Source: Ophiodon elongatus (Eukaryota; Chordata; Actinopteri; Perciformes; Hexagrammidae). From it: 64,000 nucleotides of DNA. Position numbers and translations under genes: made by a program. A model generated the notes under the pieces. It saw nothing but the letters and a program-made list of their open reading frames with translations, was not told the DNA's origin and did no database searches. Location: contig JACSYO010001855.1 of assembly GCA_016806645.1 (NCBI GenBank), forward strand, positions 124,001 through 188,000, given 5' to 3'. Below are positions 27,358-41,149 of the stretch, one piece after another (within the stretch, counting starts at the first letter, position 1; every line of letters begins with the position of its first letter).

Positions 27358-29272
27358 TGTTCTGGGTGCTGTCCAGGTGGGTCAGGTTTGTGGTGTGTCA
27401 CCCATAAGGCAGCTGGCCTGAAACTGGAGAACTGCCTGCCCCCCACCCCATCGACACCGAGTGTCTGCAGCCTTCTTCAGTTTACCGAGCTCAATACTCT
27501 CTCTAACACACTCACGCTCTCTTTCACCTGACTCTCACATAGCTGGGTCTCAATCAAATGAACACTGACTGGAGGAAAATCAATACAGCCTCTGGGAGGG
27601 TAGGACAACTCGTTTAGCTCTCCATTTCCAATCACTCATGGTTAGTGAAAGTAGTGGGTGGGTTACAGTCAGTAGTAGAGTGAAAAAAGCTGTGTTACTT
27701 CAGTAAACCAGGATAGGGTAGCATTGGTGCTGTGGCCAGCATCTATTCCAAAGGCGAATACCCCAGCTGCTTTTCCTGCCAGTCTGTGGCCTCATCTCCT
27801 GATGCTAATGAGGGTTGCCACCGGGAGGCTGAGGGCATAAGTTGTCCAAACAAGGGCAGAGAGCACAGAAGATGAGAGGGAGGACACCATACGAAGAGGT
27901 TAAAGCATGAAGCAAAGCACAACGCTTTTCACTCTCGACAGATCCTCACAGGAGATCAAATAGGTAAGCAGCACATGGTTGTTAACAGTGCAGTTAACTT
28001 CCAATATATAGATTTTTAGCAGCCATTGCTAAGGGGGAAACGTGTATACCAAAGTCCGGAAAAAAAAATGACATCCTTCTCTGCGAATAGACCCTTCAAT
28101 TATATCCAAAGTTTCACTGTGCCATGGGTGATGGTGTGTTTACAATGTAACAGCAGGCTTCCCTTATTTTGGTGGTCCTCTGGTCGGTGTCTGGAGCCCA
28201 TGCATGCCCAGCTATTGTCTTAATCAAAACACAGACACAGGCTAGAACAACATGGGGATCTCCGCAGGAGATAATGTCACAGCTCTCGGCACACACGGCG
28301 CTGGGGGGAAAATGTGTTTACGAGGCATCCCTGGCAGAATGAGGTAGAAACCAATCGCCGCAATATGTCTGGATGAGTTTTGCTATTGAAGTGATTTTAA
28401 GTTTGAATCCAAATGTGCAAACTTGCCTCTCAGTGTTCTGGACAGCAAGTCACAAAAGACAAACAAATGTAAAAGTCCAGCAGCTGATGAAAGTGCTGAA
28501 TGTAGGACTCCCATGCAGGCAGGTGGAAGGACTCTCCGGGAGCAATGAGAGGCCAGCTGAATAGCTCAGCGCTCCTCTCGCTTCGACTCCTCAGCAATCC
28601 TGTGGCAGACACTTGCAGAGAGGGGTGTGGGGATCAATCAGCAATCCACCTATTTATCCCATAAACGTGTTACTTGTATTTTTGTTGTGACATTCTGAAG
28701 CATTGGCAGGGGAAGCTTCGCACCTTCTCCTCAAGTGATTAATGCAACCATAGATTTTCTAACTTGCTTTAGTCCTTTGAAGTATGCGCTCTGTTTAGTT
28801 GTAGAGGTATGGGGTCCTACAACTCCTCACTCAGTATGTCTGTCGCCCTGAACAAAACACTGGCAGCACAACAAAAAGGGAATCCACTCTAGCAGCATGA
28901 AAAAAAAAAACAAGTCCCAGTCGGAGTCCCAATTTCAAGCACTGTCCTCTGCAAACGTCCCCCTAATTCTGTTAAAGCATACAACACGCGTTTTTAATAA
29001 AGAAATCCTTAGATCCTGGAATACAGATAGGGATGAATGCAATGCATCTGTCAAAAGCAGCAAGTAAAAAGCAAGACAAAAAAAAAAGATGACTGCGCTG
29101 ATGGAAATGAGTTAAATCTGCAGCGAGGGAAGCGAGGGGACGAAGAGTCCCTCAGCCCTGGTGCAGTGAGAAGGAGAGATGCTGTGACTGGCTTACACTT
29201 CCCACCCTCCCTCTCCACACAATCTCTCTAGCTTGCACACTCAACCACTCTCTCTCTCTCTTTCCATACACA

Positions 29273-29303
<31 letters not shown>

Positions 29304-29450
29304 GAACCCTCCCTCTTTCTCCCTCAGCTTCTCCCTCATTGCTCCGCCTCCTCCCATCCCAGCTGCACCTGAGGCTCTCTGCCACATTATTCTGTCTCTC
29401 ACACTGGCTTTCTCCCAGGGGTAAATTTGGATACATTTCCTATTTACATA
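27358..29450. promoter_or_regulatory. gpr52 5' flank, probable 5' UTR and promoter region
   Basis: The segment upstream of the gpr52 start is less AT-rich than most of the intron and has few recognisable repeats up to the TC/CA run near 29250. It should contain the gpr52 promoter, by position. I could not pick out a TATA box, a transcription start or a 5' UTR intron with confidence, so this is a positional call only. Confidence 0.35.
29247..29303. repeat. (TC)n followed by (CA)n
   Basis: A TC run is joined to a CA run. It lies about 1.9 kb upstream of the gpr52 start codon. Confidence 0.95.
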
Positions 29451-29574
29451 TTACTTATCTTTCACAGTCTGTTTTCTATTAACTAAAGTCCCCCCAGCCC
29501 CCTCCTCTTCTTTCCTTCCCTGTTTAAGTCCCACTTAATCTACCGTGTCCATATATTTACCTAGCCCAAGTATG

Positions 29575-29581
<7 letters not shown>

Positions 29582-29611
<30 letters not shown>
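29582..29611. repeat. Poly-A run of 30 bases
   Basis: Uninterrupted A run directly preceded by seven T residues, so the locus can fold locally. No retroelement body was recognised beside it. Confidence 0.95.
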
Positions 29612-29612
<1 letters not shown>

Positions 29613-32406
29613 AGCCAGTTCTATTTAATTCATAAATAAAAGAAACATTGAAAAATAAATATCACAGCAAAAAAGTAGTAAATATACATCTCATGATGTC
29701 TTTATATGGCACTTATTATACTGTCCCTACTTTGGGGGTAGAAGGACAGACGATGCCTGTTAGTGTCAGTGGTCATCAGCCTTAGCTTGCCACTTTCTTA
29801 AATACATTAGAATATAATGTTCATAAATATAGGATGACACTCAACCTCCACAAATCCATGAAACATCTTGGACAGCTAATTCTAGTAAAATGAGTCCCCT
29901 CCCTTATCCAACCAGGCTCCAGGTTCTTTTGGGTACTTTATTTATTCTTTATATAACCAACAGCTTAGCACAGTTATGCCTGCCCCTTAGTTACAGTTGC
30001 CTGGCATTTCAGCCAGTTGGGAGCATCCTATGGCGGCAGATGATAAAGAGGATCAAGTGACAGTAAATTGGCGAAGCAGAAGGGCGGATGGAAAGAAACT
30101 GTCAAGCATCCTGGCTGGGCAGGAGAATCATGCAAAAATAAAATTTAGAGCAACTTTGCTTTCAGTATCGTTGTTTGTTTTTTAAACTATTAGAGCCATT
30201 AGAAGGAACGAGGCGTGGCCGGCTGCAAGTTGGATGGAAAATAGCTATTTTGGAAAACAACACAGCACCTGGCTTCTTCCAACAAGAGTATAGTGGTTTG
30301 ATTATTTGGAAAAACTAAATGTTTGAAAGGAGCAAACAGGACAAGAGTGAAATCCTTCATGGAAAAATATGGACAACCTGTCAACCTACAAAGTATACTA
30401 ATATTGTAAACTGCCGATGGACAAAGGAACAAATGGTGCTATTCACCTATGTGTCTAGTTTGACAAAACTAAAGTCTAGAAAAGCGCTTGGTCAAATCCA
30501 CCCAGAAAGTCACGTGTTAAACCATCAGAGCAAAACCAAATGTGTTATCAGAACAACAAGGTCAGGGCCTGACATGAAGCTTTTTTGGGCAAGTGACGAA
30601 AAAAGAATCCCTCCAGGCCAGTAGTTGAGATGTTTTACTTGCTCGATAGCCAGCCTTACTCATCTGAAATGTTAAATAAAGGCCTATTAAAAGATGAATA
30701 AAATAAGAAGGGATTTGGACAAAACAAAATTCTTTTTTAAATGTTATCCTTTACATTGTTATTACATATGTACATATTGAATGGTTATTTGCATAAAAAC
30801 ACACAATTCAAATAATTAGTAAATATATGATTGTATTTCTATTTCAATATTAGCTTAAATTTTGTTTTGTTTGATTTAAAAGCTATACAATTTAAGAGAT
30901 GGGTATTTACTGTAGCATTTTATATCATAAAACAAAACATTAAAAAATCTTGAGTTGTGTTAACAGACCTTATTTCAAGCAGCTAACCAAAAGCCCATTC
31001 ATAAAACCCATAGACTTTGAGACGAGGGAACCGGAAGTGCATAAATACTAACTAATTTATGGGTTTTAGGACTCTTTCCTGCAGCACTCTATACGCAGTA
31101 CTCTACTAGGGAGATGATTCTGAATATTGTGAATATATATAAATATATATATGTTTTTTTTATTGCACACAAAATAATTATAAATAAATGTAAACAAAAT
31201 CCAAATATAAAAAATTATATTTAGAAATATGTTTTTGATGTGCATACACATATTTCTTGTTTTGCATAAATGTAATAGAAAGCTTTGAGTGAACTTCTGT
31301 ATTTGAGTGTGTTTTTTTTTTAGACAGATATGCACAAATGCGTGTTACTATTTGACATTAGCTAAGATAAGTTGGAAAGTAACTTAAGTTCATTTACTTA
31401 CGTCCATTTAATGTTTAATGTTAGTGTAGCTATGTTTGTTTGCCAAATGATGGCCTTTCCTGTAACATCCAGTTGCTGTATTGATTTGTTTGGATTGTTT
31501 TGGGGGGCCTCACAGGCTTGTTTGCAAGGTTAAAATGAGAGACAATTCAACTTCAGTGAAGTGTAATATGCCTTTAAGGTTTGAATCAGTGCGTTTCATA
31601 CAATGTGATTGTGAACTGGAGTGAAGATAGTCTGCCATGCAGAAGGATGGCTCTTTAATTGTCATGGAGAGCAGATATTCTTCAGCATCTGTGTTGGTTA
31701 ATTTGTTCACTCAAGAGAAACAGTGTGATGGAAAAAATGAAGAGAGAAGTTCAAAAAGAAGGAAAGCTAAAAATAAAGAAAGACAAAGTGAAGACTAAAA
31801 AAAAAGTTCATTTCGACAGACTGCTGTCATTGTGGAAGGAGCCAGTCAATGGAGATCACTCAGCACAGTGCTCTTTACCTTTGGAGGTGGACACTGATGA
31901 AAAACACGACCAGAAGGCCACCGTTAATAATTCATTCTGCTCCAAAACAAAGCCAGCGGGGCCACTTGGAAACAAAAGGTGGAGGCTGATTCACCTTTCA
32001 CTGCTTCCCAGCATCCCACCCTCCTCCAGTCGTGGACTCCTGCTGAATCCAGTCTCAACAGCAATGTTTTGGCATAAGCAGGGATTTTACATCAACATGA
32101 TCCACGGCAACTTACAGTACGGAGCGTAAGGACGTAGGAGGCTCACCATCTTGCTCAAAGACATTTTACCAGAATATGGTAAGTAATTCAGTGAGTAAAG
32201 TTTATATATGCAGCGCTTTTATAAAAGCAAGAATCAGACAGTGTTCAATCAATAAAACAAAACAAATGACCAACTTCACACACATAACACGAAAATGTCA
32301 ATCCAAGGCCTGTCTGTGGAATGAAGCTTTCATATACTGTTTAAAAAACATCCAGAAAGGTTATGACGGAACCTAGTGGCCATGTAGACGCTTATAGTAG
32401 TCAGTC

Positions 32407-32430
32407 TCTTCTTCTTCTTCTTCTTCTTCT
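32407..32430. repeat. (CTT)n microsatellite
   Basis: Eight CTT units in a row. Confidence 0.95.
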
Positions 32431-35400
32431 GTCAAGCTGTGTTTTTGCAAGACTGCCACCTTTTGGTACTTTTGCTTTGGTTAGTATTACCATATTCCTG
32501 ACACAATCTGAAGTACTGAGGATATAGATACAAGTATTGTCTAGGCGGCTGAGGCCTAATGTACTATGATTCTATAGTACTATCATTCTAATGCGTTATG
32601 CCTCTTTTTCTCTCCACGTGGACCGTTTACCTGCATTCAACCAAAGCCTGCTTCAGAGCCGGTTCACTGCCTGGATACAAATATTCAGCGAGCACCATCA
32701 ACTGACCAACACTAAACCGGCTTAGCAGGCAGAAGCCGGTATTTATATTATATATTTATATATTATATGTAATGGTTATGAGACCACATTCTATTACTGT
32801 TCAATATAACTGAGAAAATGTGTGAATGTCAAATATAAATAGCTAGCTCATAGCATGTGGGAAACAAAGTAACTATTATCATATGACACCAATTTATGTG
32901 GAACACCCTTAACTAAATCTATATACCATATTCACCTCCGGTACAATGTCACAACGTCTACTGCGTACACCGGGATTGCTTCAGTTAATGCTAAAGAGAA
33001 GCTAAAGGTCAAAGACAGACAGGCTGCCTCCAGAAATCACCATCCATCATCTTCATCTAACCTCACACCACATGGCAGTGCAGACCTGTCTGACTGCTCA
33101 GGTTAAGATACTTATATTGATTATTCTATAGCAGCTATTGTCCTTGCACCATGTAGGTCAGGATGTAACGTGCATCTCAAAGATAAAGGCTGAATGTAAA
33201 CAATAAGTCTATGTAGCTTTACCTGAAATTATTATTTTTGTTTTTCAAAGAAGAATAAATTGATATGTTTTGAATAAATGCCATTGTATAAAATGCAGGT
33301 CATGGCTGGATTTTGCATTTGAATTGTTAGCAATTGTAACCCACGGGCAATCATTCTCTTAAAGTGGCCTGTTGTCCTATGTATATGTCACTAATGTATT
33401 TCCAGGGGTATGCAGTACTATGTTATTGATTATGCTACAAGTCTCTTCTTTAAGCATTTGCGTGCTTGAACTGCAAATAAATCACATTTCTTACATATCC
33501 TTTGTGGACAAATCTGAAATGTAGTAATGACACAAGTGAGTGTGACTCTGCAGTGAAGAGGAGGAAGATGTAGAGCACTACTTTAGCTGTGAGGCTACAG
33601 TCAGTATGAGGACTGAGACAGAGAAGTGTTGTGACCAGAGAAGACACTGCAGGCTGGATCTCCTTAATCCGAGCGGTCATATCAGTGTCAGCATGGCTAG
33701 GAGGCTACGCTAACACAAACACAGTGGATACCCCAACTACTGTATGGACCCACAACAAACACCTTGATTTTTTTTTTTTAAATCATATTTTTTTTTTTTG
33801 TATTGCTTGATAATTTCCATCTAAACAAGAAATTCTATGAAAAGCATACATGCATAAATGCGTTCCATAAATACTGAAAATCCATCATAAACCCTGTCTT
33901 ATAATTCATTTTCACTTATTCATATTATGTTTAGATAAACTGGGTTCCTGCTATGCATATGTGAATGGGAGCTGGAGGGCTGCATTATAAAGACACACAC
34001 AGAGCCGGGATGGGAGGGGTGCTGTGAATAGACCTATATTGTAAGGAGGGGAGAATGGAAGCGGTGTTGTTTGGCTGTGTTGTCGCCATGCAATGCAGCT
34101 GTTCCCCACAGATACTACGAAGCAGGATGGGCCAGTAAGGAGTATGTGTGTGTGCATGTCTTTGTGTGAGAGGCTTTGATTGACAAGACTTTCCGCAAGG
34201 GAATATTTAATTTTTTCATCCATGAATGGTGGGAGACCTCAAACTAGTGGCAGGGCACACAACTAAGCCAGAAGAATTATGTTTATATATTTGTATGATG
34301 GGTGTCTGTGCATGCATGCATAATGTATTTTCAGCAAGGGGTGAAAACTTTGCATCTCTAGAATGTCAATGTTGGAAGACCTAAGAAAAACAACTTAGTG
34401 TTTAACTTTGATCACACTGCATGTTTTTTGACTACACTTTTCTGAGGTCCGTGAGGTCTGTAAAGGGGGCAAGCATCAACATCAGCAAAGTTGGAGTTTT
34501 GTCCTTCAATAGCAATATGCATGTCAATGTATATACAGTACATGTGCACCATCAAAAGAACAAAAAGTAATCCCAATAATGTATCAGAAAAGAAGCAATA
34601 TAACAATTTCCCTCATTTTATGAAAAACAATAGAAGCCCATTACCACAGCTGTCACTGGTGCGGAGGCATAAATACTTGGTTTTGTGTGCTGTCATTAGT
34701 TGAGGCAATGTGATTTTCAGTGACTATAATCTATAGAGAAAAAGCACTATCCATATAATATTAAGAACGGTTCCTGCGAGTACCAATATACTTTGCACAC
34801 TCATACTCAATCCCAAACACCTCGTCAGCTCACTAGACGGTAGAGCTTCTTGGTTTTTACTAAAAATTGTAATTATTACTTGAACGAGTACACCTACTGT
34901 ACAATAAGTGACTGCAGTGGTTGAAGGAAGGTTGAAAAAGTGTGTATTACTAAGTAGCTGGCCACCTACCCAGTTTCCAATTATCAAGTACTTAATGAAC
35001 TAAGGTAGAGGTTAAAAGACAAAGATGAAAGGAGACACAGAATTGTCATGGAAACAACTTCACGCAGAGAGAAGTCCATAGACCCTCGCAGTTACCATGG
35101 CAGCCTATCTTATGTACATTGTACTCCATGTATCTGTATGTGGGTTATCAGGCGTGGGTGTAGTATTATTCCAGCCTGGTTGCATGGCTGATGCTACCTT
35201 TGATTGTACACCGACGTTAAATGTCATCGCTAAGCTGGCGCCGGGCCTCAATATGATTCAACATCAAAATGCAAAGCACCTCACAGCCCTGGTCTAATTT
35301 GCTCTTCGATTTCATTACATGCTGTGTAAAGAATTAAACTGAGCTGGTTCCAGTCACGGGTGGGAATTCCGGCAAAGTTCAGGAAGGAAATGGAAAACAA

Positions 35401-36439
35401 TAGATATATACAATTTTTACAGCTAAAACAAGTTAACCTTTTAAAAATGTAACCCTACACTTATCTCTGTAGCTCGAAATAGAATTTCTCTATCAAAAGT
35501 AATCCTACTGCGGTCAAAAGGTGTCCAAATAAGCAATAAGATGGAGGGCGGGGGTTAGGGCCTTTGTACAGACAGTGAAGGCACAATACCATATGTAGGG
35601 TTGGTATCTACAAACTCTTCTGAAACTGAAACATAATTAATAACGTCAAGGATTTATGTAGAAACATGCTTTCCGATTCCAGTCATCAATTCCTGAAAGC
35701 GACATTTAACCATGTGCATCTCCATCTAAATCCATCAATCTAAATGGTGCTCTCAGTGTTATATCAGTGACATATAAAAAAGCCAGTGTTTATTACAAAT
35801 TTGCAAATTCTCTTATCCCGCTCACTGGGACACATTTATTTAGCCAGGGAGAAAAGGGTGGGGGATAGTACACAAGCAACAAACAGAAAAGGTAGAAGGA
35901 AAAAAAATCAATTCCCTTTGAGAAACAATCTCCTTGTAGGACCTTCAGTTTCATACAGTATAGGCTCCTTATGGCCTGCTGTGGGGAAACCGCTGTTCTA
36001 GGCCTCTGATGACAGCCATCGAACCTGTGGAGAAATGCTGACCTCCGTTAACACACTGGCTGTGCTGTGAGTGAGATTGGTCTTTGGAAAGGCAGGCCTG
36101 GAAATAGCTGTCTGAGCTTTTTTAAGCTGTTGGTTCAAGCGAGGCAGCACACCTTGGGCTTGTTCGGCTCCAGGGAGACAAAAAGGTTGTTCAAATGTCA
36201 CTAGCGACCCCCCAACCCTGACCCCGAACGCAGTGCTGCGCCAGCCGAGAAAAAAGTTATTTGTGAATGTCTCAGATGCCCTAAGGCCATATTGTGTGTG
36301 ATAGAGTGTGTATTTGTGATTCTGTGAATGACTGTAAATGAGAGCAGTACAACACTGAACATGACACTTGCCATCTATGATATCAAGCTAGCGGGCCACG
36401 GGCCACATGCTGCTAAATGCTCAGTGAGTTAGTCTAACC

Positions 36440-37668
36440 CAGTGGTTGTCACCTTGGGAACGAACTCCTCAAGAGGCCTGTCAGGTTGGAGCCTCACAAT
36501 GTGATTTATGAGTCGTTTTTGACCTCTCGGTCTCCACAGATACGGAATTAAATAAACTAATATAGGTCATTGAACATTTGTATGCTGCACATTATGAGTA
36601 GGCAGTACCTCACCTTAAAGTATCACCATGTAAAACAAACCAGTTGGCAGTTAACTAATGGCATTCTATGTAAATTTTATTAAATTACCTACCCGTTATT
36701 ATTGCGAGGGTGTAAGTCCGTGTGCACATCTGTGACTCTATAATAACTGTAAATTTGTAGATGAACATTAAACATGAGACATTTTTGTGTTCAGGCAGCA
36801 CAAAAATAAAGTACATGTGTCCACACCGATATAAAAATGACCAGATTCCATTTGTGTGTTGAAACTATATAATCATTTGGTGTCATTACAACAATGTTCA
36901 TCATAGTTTCAGCACAGGCATGAATACACCAAGCTCGCAACTCGAGATGTATTCATGAAATTAGTAATATGAATGTTTGGATCTTGCTTCGATTTGTTTA
37001 CATGATGCTCAATTTTTCTCAAGGACATGAACTGTCCTCCCAATTTGTAGAACGTCATAATCATGTCACATAGGGTGATTTGAATCTCATTTTAAATCAC
37101 ATAGATATAGGAATTGTACTAAAAACGCAAAAGCATGCCATTTCATAGTATATGCTGCATTTGTTTCTCTGTTTTCTGTGAGCTTGCTGAGTAAATTATA
37201 TTAGAGAAGAAGTGCACAGGATTCATCTCTAAGAATGAAGAATGGAAGGATGAAGAACATTTCATTCAGGGTGTCTGATACCGTAGTTTCATTATGATAA
37301 ACCCATGACTTTTTAAGACTTTTACAATGAGATTGAGCAGGTGAAAGAAAAACATGTTTCATTCAAATAATGAAGAACAAATAAACACACTTTCTGATTT
37401 TTCTTCACCTTTTTGGGTACAGAATGTGCATGCTGTAGCTAACTTTTCATTGGCGAAACAATGCACCATATTAAACTGATGATTGTTGGCTATTGCGTTT
37501 CGTTACTGTAGAATCTACAACTCAAAAATCACAGATAAAATAAGTTAAATCACCAAGTAAAACACAAGAATGAAATCTGTTTTGGTGATTTAGATTTAGT
37601 ACTAGAAACTACACATGGTTTAACATCCATCGGCTGTGAGTCTCTAACGCAAAGCCTGAACACCGCTG
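36440..37668. mobile_element. Candidate non-autonomous hAT-like element
   Basis: The left end reads CAGTGGTTGTCACCTTGG and the right end, reversed, CAGCGGTGTTCAGGCTTTG; both resemble the CAGNGGTTCTCAA ends of hAT elements. The flanking 8-mers GTCTAACC and GTTTACAA agree at only some positions, so a target duplication is doubtful. There is no transposase frame inside. It may instead be two unrelated fragments. Confidence 0.4.
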
Positions 37669-39464
37669 GTTTACAATACCCCTTCCATAAGGATGACAGT
37701 CCAATAACTTAGAATTCAATCAGCATTAACGTCGCCACTGAGCCTGGACAACAGATATTAATAAGCTCCACATCGCCCTCACCGTTGCTGTCATTTGCCT
37801 CTCTTCTCCCCCTTTCCCTCCCTCCTCCATCTTCCCTCAGTTCCATTCATTTGGTGCAGCTATTAATAGCCCGGCCACCCGCCTATCAATACCATCACTA
37901 CTCCAGAAAGACAGAGGCTGTGGGCACGGCCCAGCCAATAGAATGAGAATAAATGCGCTGAACTACAGAAGCTTGGTCTTATGTAAGGAGAGAGAAGGAG
38001 AGGGGGTGGGGGTGGGGGCAGAAGGATAGAGAGAGAGCCAGGCAGAGAAATGTGACATAAAGAGCAAAAGAAAAACGGTTCCAATTTAACAGATAAAGAT
38101 GGTGACAGAAACTGAAAGACAGAGAAAGACGAAGACAGAAACTTACTCAGTAGGTGAAAAACAACTCATGGTATGTGACTCAGGAAAGATAGAAATCTGC
38201 CAGCACGCTTGACGTTTACACACATTCCTTTTCTCCAATTCTCCCCCAGTGACTACATTCTCATATTTATGGGTCCACATTCTTCCCTCTCCCCATTTGT
38301 CTTCTTTCCATCTACCCCCTCTCTTTCTCAATACATATTGATCGAGGCAAGTAGTTTCACCCGCTTCGGAGCGTCAAAGAAAAAAGACTATTGCATTATC
38401 CACAAAAGCACAGATCTCTGTCTGCTTTGCGTGTTTATGTCACCTCCTCTCACTGCTGCTGTGTGGTCCAGTGGGGCTTTGTCACACTACCTACTGGTTT
38501 ACAAACATCTCACTAGGAATCTAAAGATAGGTCACAGACCTGGTTTGCACAACTGCTTGATCACATTTGGAAACATTTGTTTTACTTGATTGATAACCAT
38601 AGAAACTTAGTATAGCAATGCCAGCTTTAGTTGAAAAAAGATGAATACAGATTGCATGAAACTAAGGCATTAAAAGTATATTTGTAAAATCAAGTAATAT
38701 TTACTGGATTACACAATGATCGATTGTTATCTTTATCGTAATGATGCAATCCCTTTTGTAACCGAGATACCTCCAAAAGGCAAAATTACAAAAATGCTTA
38801 TTCCAATAAGCATCCAATTTTCAGGTGGTGTCGATGCACCAGAGTTTGATGCACACCTTAAACTCAACCGACCTAAAAGGTCAAACTACACCAACTAAGG
38901 TTATATGTGAACGAAGCCTGAAGAACACCAAACAGTTAAATGCTAGAGGTCCTAAAATTATATTTGAACTCTTGCAAGCTCTCTGGGAGGCTAAAGGGCC
39001 AACCTGAGCTGTAATAGTCCCGAGTCAGCACCACGTGCATTTAAATGTCAAAGCTGTTTGTATGCTAAAGATTCATATCTCAAAAAGGCAAACAAGTTAA
39101 TCTAATTGAATATAATCAAAGTACCTGTGTGAACACTGTTTTCCATATTTTAAGTTTACATCGAGTCATGAATACAGAACAACTACATAACCTGTTAAGT
39201 CAAAGAAACTGCTGACTCCTGCCTTTTTCTAGCTAATGTTGAGACATGAAATCCAGTGAAAACCAATAACAGCCTGTTGTGTGTCAGCCTTCAAATCAGT
39301 TTATGATTTTAAAAAAGTTTGGAAATTGAAGTTGTGTGTTTAATCAGTCTACAAACTTCCTGAAAGTGTTTTGTATCACCTCACATACTTTCACAAAAAA
39401 AAAGAAAATGAGACTTGTTATAAGCAATTGTCCCTCCTTGGTGTGCGCGTGCGCGTGTGTTTAC

Positions 39465-39615
39465 CTTGGTGATGAGGATGCGGTAATGCTCAAGCAGGTC
39501 GTGGTTGTCGTGGCAACCAGCCAGCAGCTGCCAGACTTCAGCTCTGAGTGGCTCGGGAATGCCGCTGCGGACCAACGAGGGTAAACCCTTCGGTCGAGTG
39601 GACAGGTTCCCATGC
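39465..39615 (-). CDS. rabgap1l: rabgap1l coding exon 12 (residues 499-549, TBC domain start)
   Basis: Acceptor TTGTGTATCAG, then RPKGLPSLVRSGIPEPLRAE and VWQLLAGCHD, the classical first motif of the TBC (Tre-2/Bub2/Cdc16) Rab-GAP domain (RxGIPxxLRxxVW). It ends YRILITK at a consensus AAG|GTAAAC donor, phase 0. The next exon is about 37.4 kb away, and gpr52 lies between them. Confidence 0.96.
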
Positions 39616-40761
39616 CTGATACACAACACGCAGAGGTAATCCATTATTTCATAATCTTACTTAATTCAATTCAGCCACTTTAAATATTAATGTGAAGTGC
39701 AGCTTGACAGATTTGATAATTTTGTTTTGTTGTGCACTGGCAGTTTGAAGACCAATCAAGTGCTGAGTTATACGCCTGTTACACTGAAGTCTTCATGTTG
39801 CACTAACTTGAATACCACTTTGTCTCATAAGCAAAGTAGTTATTGAGTGGTCAATTTGACCAGAATGCATTTAAGTTTTTTATCCACACTTCTCAGGCCA
39901 GGTAAGGCTGACTAAACATCCACTTAATTATTCATACTGGTACACACGTTTACAATGGAAGCTGCCAAGTACATCCACAGACTCCTGCTGTGGTTCTACT
40001 TCATGTTCACTAAAGCAGCTCTGGGTTCACTGCCTCACTCAAACACCCTAAAATTACAGTATTAACTTCAGTATTGAGTACAGTAGTCTGTTAAGTACAG
40101 TTTGATGGCATTATTAACTACATTTTTAATCACAGTACCACCTATCTCATTAAACATCATATTGATTACTGTATATTACTGTAACTACTACACTGACTAC
40201 AGAACCAAATAAAATACTGTAGTGTAATAGAGAAGAGTATTCACCGCAGTGCTGCCATGCTGTAAGAGTTCTCCCACATGAGGAAATATCTTGCTTTTTT
40301 GAAACACACCGTCAGCTCTTTTTAATGATGCTTGAAACTCATCATAATGCATTTATTGAGGCCATATGAAAGCGATTCCCCGAAAAACTACTTAATTGTG
40401 CTGATGCAACGGCAAGACAACAGGCTGTGAAATCAAATGAAAAGCCAGAAACATCTTTCATTCACTTAATCATGCCTCACCTAAAGCTGGAGGTATCAAC
40501 GCTGGTTGTTGTAAAGCACAGAGTTAGAATAATGACAGTATGTGTTATAGCAGTTAACTTACTTTGACATGGCATGGAAGCTAAGCTAACCTAGCTAGGA
40601 CCTAAGGCTACTCCACTACCCAGACTACTGCTGGCTGTCTGAGGTTCTGTTGCAGGAAATAAGATGGAGGAAAGCAGCGGGAGGTCGGTGACTGTTGAGC
40701 CCACATCTTCACAGAGACCTGGTGCAATCGTTCATCCCGGATCAAGCTGCACTTGGCGGGC

Positions 40762-40914
40762 GGACAGCAGGACAGAGCGTAGGACAGAATGTAGGACAGA
40801 GAGATCAGGACAGAATGTAGAACAGAGCGCAGGACAGAGCGTAGGACAGAGAGTAGGACAGAGAGATCAGGACAGAGACCAGGACAGAGAGAGCAGGACA
40901 GAGAGCAGGACACG
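40762..40914. repeat. Decamer-type minisatellite, consensus AGGACAGAGN
   Basis: About fourteen imperfect units of AGGACAGAGN/AGGACAGAATGT with a few longer units carrying GATC. It creates an Arg/Gln/Asp-rich frame on one strand and a Ser/Leu/Val-rich frame on the other; both look like by-products. Confidence 0.9.
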
Positions 40915-41149
40915 ATAAGAGGTGGAGTCTGTGTTTACATCATGATGCTTGGTGCTCAAACAAAGCCAAAGTTGATGGACAATGTTTTCCTCATGTTGAA
41001 TTTTGAATGTGAAGATGTCGGCCACATTATCTGCCCAGAGAATTGTTTTTGTTGCTGCTGTTTACATTCCTCAATGTGCAAATTCAAAAAAATGCACTAC
41101 AGGAATGTACTACTGTTTTGGTTTAGTTTGTCATGTGTTTGTTGTGTTA

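Larger units (their letters stand above)
29451..39464. other. Right part of the 37-kb rabgap1l intron
   Basis: Mostly AT-rich sequence without recognised exons. It includes a 30-base poly-A (29582-29611), an AT-rich block near 31120-31260, a CTT run (32407-32430), a plus-strand frame of 156 codons at 31659-32129 and a candidate hAT-like element (36440-37668). A purine-rich/pyrimidine-rich patch lies at 37790-38130. Confidence 0.65.
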
